Shown here piece after piece: positions 1-6,167 of a stretch of DNA of 7,831 bases; positions within the stretch are counted from its first letter, which is position 1; every line of letters begins with the position of its first letter. Under the pieces are notes generated by a model. That model searched no databases, was not told where the DNA came from, and worked only from the letters and a program-made list of their open reading frames with translations. The translations under genes and the position numbers were made by a program. The DNA comes from Propionibacteriaceae bacterium (GTDB taxonomy: Bacteria; Actinomycetota; Actinomycetes; Propionibacteriales; Propionibacteriaceae), in NCBI GenBank assembly GCA_031254155.1, contig JAIRVA010000084.1, forward strand, positions 1 through 7,831, given 5' to 3'.

Positions 1-61
1 CGAGCGCATCGGCGGGACCGCCGACGCGGAAGGTTGTGAGTTCGGACAGGGGCAGATTCAT
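1..61 (-). CDS. murB: UDP-N-acetylenolpyruvoylglucosamine reductase (MurB), N-terminal fragment
   Basis: Reading leftward from the ATG at 61, the first 20 residues are MNLPLSELTTFRVGGPADAL. The run LSELTTFRVGGPA is the typical start of MurB, the FAD- and NADPH-dependent cytoplasmic enzyme that reduces UDP-GlcNAc-enolpyruvate to UDP-MurNAc for peptidoglycan synthesis. The TT-RVGGPA stretch opens the FAD-binding domain. The start is supported by a purine-rich ribosome binding site (AAGGTGG, positions 72-66) four bases upstream. The rest of the gene lies outside the window, so length, completeness and the catalytic residues cannot be checked. It is transcribed divergently from hrpA with only 31 bp between the two start codons. 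The assignment rests on a short but distinctive motif. Confidence 0.85.
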   Translation of the reverse strand, partial: MNLPLSELTTFRVGGPADAL

Positions 62-79
62 TCCCCCACCTTAGCGCGG

Positions 80-85
80 TAAGTT
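80..85 (+). promoter_or_regulatory. Predicted -10 box of hrpA, placed for a leaderless mRNA
   Basis: TAAGTT fits the actinobacterial TANNNT -10 consensus and ends seven bases before the GTG at 93, so the expected transcription start falls on or next to the start codon itself. No ribosome binding site is properly spaced for that GTG: the AGGCGG at 87-92 abuts it directly. A leaderless mRNA is the simplest reading. A good -35 hexamer is not seen, so this is a prediction. Confidence 0.45.
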
Positions 86-87
86 TA
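82..87 (-). promoter_or_regulatory. Predicted -10 box of murB
   Basis: On the minus strand the hexamer TAAACT (TANNNT type) lies so that transcription would start near position 75. That leaves a leader of about 14 nt holding only the AAGGTGG ribosome binding site before the murB ATG at 61. No convincing -35 element is visible 17-18 bp upstream. The box overlaps the hrpA -10 box on the other strand within TAAGTTTA (80-87). Confidence 0.45.
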
Positions 88-92
88 GGCGG

Positions 93-3000
93 GTGAGTTT
101 CACCCCGGACCTGAGCATCGACCCTGGCCTGCCCATCGCGGCGCACGCGGCCGAGATCGCGGACCGGCTCCGGGACCACCAGGTGATCGTCGTCGCCGGG
201 GAGACGGGGTCGGGCAAGACCACCCAGCTGCCGAAGATCTGTCTCGGGTTAGGCCGGCGTCACATCGGCCACACCCAGCCCCGGCGGATCGCGGCCCGGA
301 GTGTCGCCCACCGGATCGCGGAGGAAACCCACACCCCGCTGGGCGAGCTGGTCGGCTTCCAGATTCGTTTCACGGCCACGACTTCGGCCTCGACCCAGGT
401 GAAGGTCATGACCGACGGGATCCTGCTGGCCGAGATCCAGCACGACCGGCTGTTGCGGCGGTACGACACGATCATCGTCGACGAGGCCCACGAACGCAGC
501 CTCAACATCGATTTCCTGCTGGGGTACCTGAAACAACTCCTGCCCAAACGACCCGATCTCAAGGTCATCATCACGTCGGCCACGATTGACACCGCCCGCT
601 TCGCGGCCCATTTCGGCGGCGCGCCGGTCGTCGAGGTCAGCGGGCGGACGTACCCCGTCGAGGTGAGGTACGCGCCGGTCGGCGAGGACGAGGAGCCGGT
701 TCGCGCCCTGGTGGCCGCCGTCGCCTCGCTGCCGCGCGCGGGCGACATCCTCGTCTTCTGCTCGGGGGAGCGCGACATCAAGGACGCCGCGAAGGCCCTC
801 GGGGGTGCGAGACTCGGTTCCGAAATCCTGCCGCTGTTTGCCCGCCTGACGATGGAGGAACAGGCCCGCGTCTTCGCGCCGCACACCGGGCAGCGGATCG
901 TCTTGGCGACGAACGTGGCGGAGACCTCGCTGACGGTCCCGGGGGTACGGTACGTGGTCGACCCCGGCTTCGCGCGTATCTCGCGGTACTCGGCCCGGAC
1001 GAAGGTCCAGCGGCTGCCTATCGAACCGATCTCGCAAGCGAGCGCCAACCAGCGGGCCGGGCGCTGCGGCCGGGTTGCGCCGGGCATCGCGATCCGGTTG
1101 TACGCGGAAGACGACTTGCTCGCCCGTCCCGCGTACACCGAACCCGAAATCCTGCGGACGAACCTCGCCTCGGTCATCCTGGCCATGGCGAACGCCCGTC
1201 TGGGCGACATAGCCGACTTCCCCTTCGTCGAGGCGCCCGACCGGAGCCACATCACCGACGGGCTGCGGCTGCTCGCCGAACTGGGCGCGATCACCGGCGA
1301 GGGGCGGGACCCCCGGCTCACCGCCATCGGGCGACAGTTGGCCGCCCTGCCCATCGACCCCCGGCTCGGGCGGATGCTGCTGGAGGGGGCGGGGCGCGGG
1401 TGCCTCAAGGAGACAACCATCATCGTGGCCGGGCTGAGCATCCAGGATGTCCGCGAACGGCCCCAGGAGCGGCGGGAGGCGGCCGACGCCCTGCACGCCC
1501 GGTTCGGCTCCGACGCTATTCTTGGTACGCCGGCCAACGCGGCGGCCGGGGGCCTGGGCGGCCGACCGGCAACGACACCACGGGCCGGGGGCACCGCCCC
1601 GGCGCGCATCACCCCGCACACCGGCTGGCAGAAGTCGCGTCCGAACGCCAACGCTCGTTCGTCGGTCCCGCCTGACCAGGTGAAACCAGACGAGGGCGGC
1701 GACTTCGCCGGCCTCCTGCGCCTGTGGGCGTACGTCCGCGCGCAGCAGAAGGCGCTCACCTCCGGCCAGTTCCGGAAGCTCTGCCACGCGGAGTTCCTCA
1801 ACTATCTGCGGATCCGGGAGTGGCAAGACCTGGTCGCCCAGTTGCGGGAGCTGGCCAAGGGTTTGCACCTCCACCCGAACCGGGAGCCGGCGCCGCTGGC
1901 CGACGTGCTGACGGCCTGTCTCGCCGGTCTGCTCACCAACATCGGCGCCCTGGACCCGGGAGAGACGCAGGGTCCCCGTCGGCCCGGGCGGCGGGGACCC
2001 AGGGAGTACCGCGGCCCGCGGGGGACCCGGTTCGCCCTCTCGCCGGGGTCGCTGCTGGCGCGGTCGACGCCGGAGTTGGTGATGGCGGTGGAACTGGTCG
2101 AGACCACGCGGCTGTGGGCGCACACGGTCGCCGGGATCACCGCCCAGCAGGTGGAACAGGTGGGTGCGCACCTCCTCACCCGTACCTACAGCGAGCCGTT
2201 CTTTTCGGCGTCGACGGGGACAGTCCAGGCCCACGAGGCGGTGAGCCTGTTGGGTGTCCCCCTCATCGCCGACCGCCGGGTCGGCTACGCCGCCATTGAT
2301 GCCGCGGCGGCGCGGACGGTCTTCATCCAGTCGGGCCTGGTCGAAGGTTTGGCCGGGCCCCGGCCTGGCAGCCCGTACGCCCGCCTCGTCCAGCACAACG
2401 CGCGGATCCGGGCCGAGGTGGAGGCGCTGGAGGACAAGGCCCGCCGCCGCGGGGTCCTGGCCGATGACGCGGAACTGTTCGACTTCTTCGACTCCCGGCT
2501 CCCCGCCGGCCTCGTCTCGCTGGCCCACCTCGACCGCTGGCTCGCCGCGGATCCGGCGCACGAGGCGGCGCTCCGCCTGACCGAAGACGATCTGGTCGGC
2601 CGGGACGCCGGGGTCAGCGAGCAGGATTTTCCCGACACCTGGTCCTTCGGCCCGACCAGTCTCGGGCTGGACTACCGGTTCGCGCCGGGCGATGACCGCG
2701 ACGGGGTGACGGTCACCGTACCCCTCGCGACCCTCGCCGCGCTCGACCCGGCCCCCTTCACCTGGGGCGTGCCCGGTACCCGGCACGCCCTCGTCACCGA
2801 ACTGATCCGGACGTTGCCGAAAGCCGTCCGGACCCGCTTCATTCCGGCGCCGGACTGGGCGAGACGCGCCCTCGACTGGCTGGACACCGAGGGGGGTGAC
2901 CAGTCGAAACCGCTCGTCGATGAACTCACGCGCGCCCTCCAGGCGCTCTCCGGGGAGCCCGTCAGCGGCTGGAACCCGGCCGCGCTGCCGGACCATCTGA

Positions 3001-3965
3001 AGATGGGTTTCCGCGTCACGACGGGACAGCGGGCCGAGTTTTCCCGCGACCTCGGGGCGCTCCAGGCCGGTCTGGGCCGCCAGGTCGAGCGGAAGCTCGC
3101 GACCGCCAGTCCGCGGCAGCGGGCGACCGGGACCACCTGGGTGTTCGGGTCTATCCCGCCGACCGTCACGGTGCGTGACCACGGACTCACGGGGACCGGG
3201 TACCCGGCGCTGAAGGACGAGGGAGCGGCGGTGACGGAAACGCTGCTGACCGCCGAGGCGGCGGCGCGGGACACCCACCTCAAGGGGATCGCGCGCCTGG
3301 TGGGGCTGGCCCTCCCCGAGCCGTACAAGTGGATCGTCGCGCACCTCGCCAACGCCGACAAGCTGGCGCTGGGGGCCGGGCCGTACCCGGCCGTCCCCGA
3401 CCTGCTGGCCGACGCGCGACTCGCGGCGGTGACGGAGTTGGTACGGGCGCGCGACCCCTGGGCGATCCGTGACGAGGTGCGGTTCGCCGCCCTCGTGGCG
3501 GCTGTCCGGCCCGACCAGGTGGACGCGGTACACAAGGTGGTCCTCCTCGCCGCCGAAGCGATCCGGGAGCTCGGGCCAGTCCGTGCGGCGCTGGCCGGCG
3601 TGGACCCGGCCTCCGACTTGGCGGCGGATGTCACCGCCCAGGTGGACAACCTCGTGTTTCCCGGTTTCCTCCACGTCATCCCGCCGGAGTGGCTGAAGCG
3701 GGTCCCGGTCTGGTTGAAGGGCGTCCGGCTCCGTCTTGAGGCGGCGCGCACGGACCCCCGCCGTGACCTCGCCCGTCTGGACCAGCTCGACCCGGTGCAG
3801 GACGCGTACGCCGCCCTCGTCGACACTCCCCAGACCACCGCCGAGATCGACCGTATCGGCTACCTGATCGAAGAGTTCCGGCTCCAGATTTTCGCCCAGA
3901 CCCTGCGGACCGTCGAAACCGTGTCCGCCAAACGTATCCTGAAGGCAATCGCCGATGTAGCCTAG
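93..3965 (+). CDS. hrpA: ATP-dependent DEAH-box RNA helicase HrpA
   Basis: Complete 1290-aa helicase of the HrpA family (E. coli HrpA is about 1300 aa), cytoplasmic and acting on RNA or ribosome complexes. Visible motifs in order: Walker A GETGSGKT (36-43), motif Ia TQPRRIAARSVA (about 60-72), DEAH (130-133), TSAT (161-164), motif V LATNVAETSL (271-280) and motif VI QRAGRCGR (320-327). A winged-helix/HA2 region follows (about 380-475), then an OB-fold-like part (about 540-655), then the HrpA-specific C-terminal DUF3418 region (about 690-1285), recognisable from WGVPGTRHALVTELIRTLPK and FPGFLHVIPPEWL. All helicase motifs are intact. Oddities are a Pro/Gly/Ala-rich insertion of about 60 aa at residues 475-534 and smaller extra segments near 624-636 and 753-761. 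The GTG start at 93 is chosen because the family N-terminus begins about 30 residues before Walker A. The only nearby promoter element suits a leaderless transcript. Confidence 0.95.
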   Translation: MSFTPDLSIDPGLPIAAHAAEIADRLRDHQVIVVAGETGSGKTTQLPKICLGLGRRHIGHTQPRRIAARSVAHRIAEETHTPLGELVGFQIRFTATTSASTQVKVMTDGILLAEIQHDRLLRRYDTIIVDEAHERSLNIDFLLGYLKQLLPKRPDLKVIITSATIDTARFAAHFGGAPVVEVSGRTYPVEVRYAPVGEDEEPVRALVAAVASLPRAGDILVFCSGERDIKDAAKALGGARLGSEILPLFARLTMEEQARVFAPHTGQRIVLATNVAETSLTVPGVRYVVDPGFARISRYSARTKVQRLPIEPISQASANQRAGRCGRVAPGIAIRLYAEDDLLARPAYTEPEILRTNLASVILAMANARLGDIADFPFVEAPDRSHITDGLRLLAELGAITGEGRDPRLTAIGRQLAALPIDPRLGRMLLEGAGRGCLKETTIIVAGLSIQDVRERPQERREAADALHARFGSDAILGTPANAAAGGLGGRPATTPRAGGTAPARITPHTGWQKSRPNANARSSVPPDQVKPDEGGDFAGLLRLWAYVRAQQKALTSGQFRKLCHAEFLNYLRIREWQDLVAQLRELAKGLHLHPNREPAPLADVLTACLAGLLTNIGALDPGETQGPRRPGRRGPREYRGPRGTRFALSPGSLLARSTPELVMAVELVETTRLWAHTVAGITAQQVEQVGAHLLTRTYSEPFFSASTGTVQAHEAVSLLGVPLIADRRVGYAAIDAAAARTVFIQSGLVEGLAGPRPGSPYARLVQHNARIRAEVEALEDKARRRGVLADDAELFDFFDSRLPAGLVSLAHLDRWLAADPAHEAALRLTEDDLVGRDAGVSEQDFPDTWSFGPTSLGLDYRFAPGDDRDGVTVTVPLATLAALDPAPFTWGVPGTRHALVTELIRTLPKAVRTRFIPAPDWARRALDWLDTEGGDQSKPLVDELTRALQALSGEPVSGWNPAALPDHLKMGFRVTTGQRAEFSRDLGALQAGLGRQVERKLATASPRQRATGTTWVFGSIPPTVTVRDHGLTGTGYPALKDEGAAVTETLLTAEAAARDTHLKGIARLVGLALPEPYKWIVAHLANADKLALGAGPYPAVPDLLADARLAAVTELVRARDPWAIRDEVRFAALVAAVRPDQVDAVHKVVLLAAEAIRELGPVRAALAGVDPASDLAADVTAQVDNLVFPGFLHVIPPEWLKRVPVWLKGVRLRLEAARTDPRRDLARLDQLDPVQDAYAALVDTPQTTAEIDRIGYLIEEFRLQIFAQTLRTVETVSAKRILKAIADVA
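1515..1694 (+). other. In-frame insertion in HrpA, about 60 residues, low complexity
   Basis: Typical HrpA proteins pass almost directly from the HARF sequence (here 468-471) to the DFL-LLRLW sequence (here 537-545). Here about 60 residues rich in Gly, Pro, Ala, Thr and Arg lie between them (475-534), with no domain I recognise. Codon use differs from the flanks, with more A/T in third positions (GCT ATT CTT GGT; CGA, GCA, ACA, CCA; AAA CCA), as expected of weakly constrained linker sequence. The reading frame stays open. The boundaries are judged by memory of the family and may be off by several residues. Confidence 0.6.
1584..1603. repeat. GC-rich inverted repeat inside the HrpA insertion
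   Basis: A perfect 7-bp inverted repeat, GCCGGGG (1584-1590) and CCCCGGC (1597-1603), with a 6-base loop, lies in the coding sequence of the 60-aa insertion. In DNA this rich in G+C, a 7-bp arm could arise by chance. It is noted because the two other extra segments of hrpA carry longer ones. Confidence 0.5.
1970..2000. repeat. Strong hairpin within hrpA (12-bp stem)
   Basis: GGGTCCCCG at 1970-1978 is the exact reverse complement of CGGGGACCC at 1992-2000. Continuing inward adds a T-G wobble (1979/1991), C-G (1980/1990) and G-C (1981/1989), giving a 12-bp stem with a 7-base loop (1982-1988). It encodes roughly QGPRRPGRRGP (626-636), which looks like an extra segment relative to other HrpA proteins just before the REYRGPRGTRF region. 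A related GCGGGGGACCC copy follows at 2018-2028. No T tract follows, so it is not an intrinsic terminator. Confidence 0.7.
2351..2365. repeat. Perfect 15-nt palindrome within hrpA
   Basis: GGCCGGG, one central C, then CCCGGCC form a perfect palindrome. It encodes part of LAGPRPGSP (753-761), another stretch that appears a few residues longer than usual between the LVEG motif and the HN-R motif of HrpA. With no real loop it would act as a DNA palindrome, or as an RNA element only if refolded. Confidence 0.6.
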
Positions 3966-3980
3966 GGAATGACAACACAC

Positions 3981-3987
3981 GAGGGGG
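3981..3987 (+). promoter_or_regulatory. Ribosome binding site that decides the kinase start
   Basis: GAGGGGG lies five bases before the ATG at 3993. The in-frame upstream ATG at 3969 has only AGGGA ending one base before it, which is too close. The site therefore favours 3993. Confidence 0.6.
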
Positions 3988-3992
3988 TGGCA

Positions 3993-4982
3993 ATGGGCAA
4001 GATCGTCGTGGCCGGGCACATCTGCATCGACCTGGCGCCCGGGCTGCGGCCGGGGACACGGGTCGAGCCGGGGCAGTTGTTCGAGGTTGATCCGCTGCGG
4101 ATGACCCTCGGCGGCTGCGTGGGCAACACGGGTCGTACCCTGGGGGCGCTGGGGCTCGCGGTGAGCGCGTACGGCGTCGTCGGCGACGACGATCTGGGTA
4201 CGCTGGTCGCCATGAAGCTGGCCGAGGACGTCACGGATGTCCATCTGCGGGCGGTGGCGGCAGCCGGGACCTCGTACTCCGTTGTCATCGAGTCGGCGAC
4301 CGCTGACCGGACCTTCTGGCACTATCCGGGTGCCAACGCCTGCTTCGGGGTGGCGGATGTCGATCCGGCGGGGGCCGACCTGGTCCATCTCGGCTACCCC
4401 GCCCTCTTGCCCGGACTGGTGGGCGAGGACGGCAGCCCGCTGGTCGCGGCGCTCACCGGGGTCCGCGCCGCCGGCGCGACCGCGTCGCTCGACCTGGTCG
4501 TGGTGGACCGTACGGCGCCCATCGGCCGGCTGGACTGGCCGGGGATAATCCGGCGGGCCGCCGCCGTCACCGACATCCTCACACCCTCCGTCGACGACCT
4601 CACGTCGGCCCTCGGGCTGGCCCCGCCCTACCCGCCGGATCTGGCGGAACGGCTGGCCGACGACCTGGTGGCCTGGGGTACGGCGGTCGCGGTCGTGTCG
4701 AACGGGGCCGAGGGGCTGGTCCTGCGGACGGCCGGTGCGGACCGGTTGCGGCGGGGCGGGCCGATCCTCGCACCGGTCGCCGAGGCGTGGGCGGACCAGC
4801 GGCTCCGGGCCCCGGCCCGACCGGTCGAGCGGGTCGTCACGACCACGGGGGCGGGCGATGCCGCGACGGCGGGGTTGTTGTATGCCCTTGTCAAAGGGTT
4901 TGCCCCGGCGCGCGCGCTGGCGGTGGCGACCGCCACTGCCCAGGCGGCCATCACCGGCCAGCGGCCCGGGGTGGCGTCGTGA
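3993..4982 (+). CDS. PfkB-family carbohydrate kinase, substrate unknown
   Basis: A 329-aa cytoplasmic sugar kinase of the PfkB/ribokinase family, which transfers ATP phosphate to a sugar or related hydroxyl. Visible features: N-terminal strand KIVVAGHICIDL (3-14) with substrate-side Asp13; PfkB signature 1 GGCVGN (40-45) followed by GALGL and GVVGDDDLG; core SLD (Asp167); TPSVDDL (197-203) in place of the usual PNxxE; and signature 2 TTTGAGDAATAG (283-294) with catalytic Asp289. The first Asp of the usual DTxGAGD is Thr283, and the Phe that commonly follows GAGDA is absent. The start at 3993 is chosen on ribosome binding site spacing; an ATG at 3969 would add eight residues. It lies 27 bp after hrpA, so readthrough is likely. 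Its last four bases overlap the dehydrogenase start, suggesting translational coupling and a shared pathway. The sequence alone does not identify ribose, fructose, ketodeoxy acids or another substrate. Confidence 0.88.
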   Translation: MGKIVVAGHICIDLAPGLRPGTRVEPGQLFEVDPLRMTLGGCVGNTGRTLGALGLAVSAYGVVGDDDLGTLVAMKLAEDVTDVHLRAVAAAGTSYSVVIESATADRTFWHYPGANACFGVADVDPAGADLVHLGYPALLPGLVGEDGSPLVAALTGVRAAGATASLDLVVVDRTAPIGRLDWPGIIRRAAAVTDILTPSVDDLTSALGLAPPYPPDLAERLADDLVAWGTAVAVVSNGAEGLVLRTAGADRLRRGGPILAPVAEAWADQRLRAPARPVERVVTTTGAGDAATAGLLYALVKGFAPARALAVATATAQAAITGQRPGVAS

Positions 4983-6154
4983 ACCGCCTCGTGATCCTGG
5001 GCGCCGGCATGGTGGGCCGCGGCCTGTTGGGCGAGTTGTTCGGCACCGCCGGCTGGGACGTCCGCTTCTTCGACATCGACGAGACGGTGGTCACCCTGTT
5101 GAACACGGCCCACGGGTACACCCACTTTGCCGTCGCCACCGGGGGTACGCGGGAGACGTGGGTCCCGGTCGCCGGCGCGGGGCTGGTGACCGACGTCGAT
5201 GCCGTGGTGGCCGCGCTGGTCGAAGCCGATCTGGCGGCGACCGCGGTCGGCGCCGCGGCGTTGCCCAAGCTGGCCCCCGTACTGGCCGCCGCCGTCCGCG
5301 CCCGCGAGGCCGCGCGCGTGGGCCCGCTCGACCTCCTGCTCTGTGAAAACCTGCCGGACGCCGACGCGGTCATGGCCGGTTACCTGGAGCGTGACCTGGA
5401 GACTCCGGCGGCGGGCCGGATCGGACTGGTCACGACGTCGATCGGCCGCATGATCCCCTCCAGCCGGCCGGACGACCCGCCGGGGACGGTCCGGGCCGAG
5501 CCGTACGGTTACCTGCCCATCGACGCCCGCGCGCGCCTCGGCCGGGCGACGTTGCCCGGGCGGGTCATCGTCGATCACAGCGTCCCCTTCACCTTCTACG
5601 AGCACCGGAAGTACTACATCCACAACCTCGGACACTGCTTCACCGCGTACCTCGGGATGGCGGCGGGCGACGAGCTCGTCGACCAGGCGATCAGCCGTCC
5701 GGAGATCCGGTACGTCGTCCGGGCGGCGATGACCGAGTCGGCGGTCGCGCTCGCCAGCCGGTACGGTACCGGGATGGGGGAGTTGCTCACCCACGTCGAT
5801 GACCTGCTGTACCGGTTCGGCAACCGGGCGCTCGGGGACCCGGTGACGCGGGTGGGCCGCGATCCGGTCCGCAAGCTGGCTCCGGCCGACCGGTTCCTCG
5901 GGTCGCTGACGATGGCGGCTGCAGCCGGGTTGTCCGCGCCGTACCTCTGCCTCGCCGTCGCCACGGGCGCGCTGCAACTGCGCCGCCTCGGCTGGGACGA
6001 GACCGCGGTCTGGGAGTGTCTGGGTGCGGCCGGGGCGGATGTCATCGCTCCCCGCCGTGACCTGGTCGCGGCCCAGATGAGCGGTTTGACCAGCGGTTTC
6101 GATCTTGATGGCCAACTAGACCTGATCGAGCGGCACCTCGCCCACACCTGGTAG
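4979..6154 (+). CDS. MtlD-family polyol(-phosphate) dehydrogenase
   Basis: A 391-aa long-chain dehydrogenase of the mannitol-1-phosphate 5-dehydrogenase (MtlD) type (E. coli MtlD is about 382 aa), expected to interconvert a polyol or polyol phosphate and its keto form. Visible features: Rossmann motif GAGMVGRG (8-15), Asp32 at the end of strand beta-2 (NAD rather than NADP), CEN (122-124), and the family catalytic pattern K-x4-N-x2-H as Lys211, Asn216, His219 in KYYIHNLGHCFTAYLG. The C-terminal DPVTRVGRDPVRKLAPADR matches the MtlD motif. The classical E-x-F-x2-W substrate segment is EPYGYLPID here (174-182), so mannitol-1-phosphate should not be assumed. The GTG at 4979 is chosen because it puts the Rossmann strand at residue 4 and overlaps the kinase stop as GTGA, with GGGGTGG (4968-4974) as ribosome binding site. 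A frame extension up to 4787 would only run back into the kinase gene. Confidence 0.88.
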   Translation: MNRLVILGAGMVGRGLLGELFGTAGWDVRFFDIDETVVTLLNTAHGYTHFAVATGGTRETWVPVAGAGLVTDVDAVVAALVEADLAATAVGAAALPKLAPVLAAAVRAREAARVGPLDLLLCENLPDADAVMAGYLERDLETPAAGRIGLVTTSIGRMIPSSRPDDPPGTVRAEPYGYLPIDARARLGRATLPGRVIVDHSVPFTFYEHRKYYIHNLGHCFTAYLGMAAGDELVDQAISRPEIRYVVRAAMTESAVALASRYGTGMGELLTHVDDLLYRFGNRALGDPVTRVGRDPVRKLAPADRFLGSLTMAAAAGLSAPYLCLAVATGALQLRRLGWDETAVWECLGAAGADVIAPRRDLVAAQMSGLTSGFDLDGQLDLIERHLAHTW

Positions 6155-6167
6155 GACCGAAGCCTAC
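6151..6167. repeat. Small inverted repeat holding both convergent stop codons
   Basis: GTAGG (6151-6155) and CCTAC (6163-6167) form a 5-bp stem around a 7-base loop. The dehydrogenase stop TAG (6152-6154) and the glyA stop (TAG on the minus strand, 6166-6164) each sit in one arm. The stem is short and has no T tract on either side, so it is at best a weak bidirectional terminator. No other terminator is visible between these genes. Confidence 0.4.

Noticed and set aside
1400..1683. Two small plus-strand frames (91 and 78 codons) over the HrpA insertion
   Set aside because: They overlap hrpA in other frames, lack ribosome binding sites and show no domain; a frameshift in hrpA was considered, but the hrpA frame stays open with matching family sequence on both sides.
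1970..2000. Hairpin as an intrinsic terminator
   Set aside because: It lies mid-gene with no T tract, and the coding sequence continues for about 2 kb.
3969..3992. Upstream ATG adding MTTHEGVA to the kinase
   Set aside because: Its ribosome binding site is too close, while GAGGGGG is well spaced for 3993; not fully excluded.
249..4388. A 1379-codon open frame on the minus strand opposite hrpA and the kinase start
   Set aside because: It is exactly antisense to motif-proven coding sequence, its translation is Arg/Gly/Pro/Gln-rich with no recognisable domain, and long antisense frames are expected where third codon positions are almost all G or C.
4787..4978. 64-residue N-terminal extension of the dehydrogenase
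   Set aside because: It lies in another frame of the kinase gene and is Gly/Arg-rich; the Rossmann fold begins right after the GTG at 4979.
4628..6115. A 495-codon minus-strand frame opposite the kinase and dehydrogenase
   Set aside because: Antisense shadow of two genes with clear family motifs; low-complexity Arg/Gly/Asp composition.
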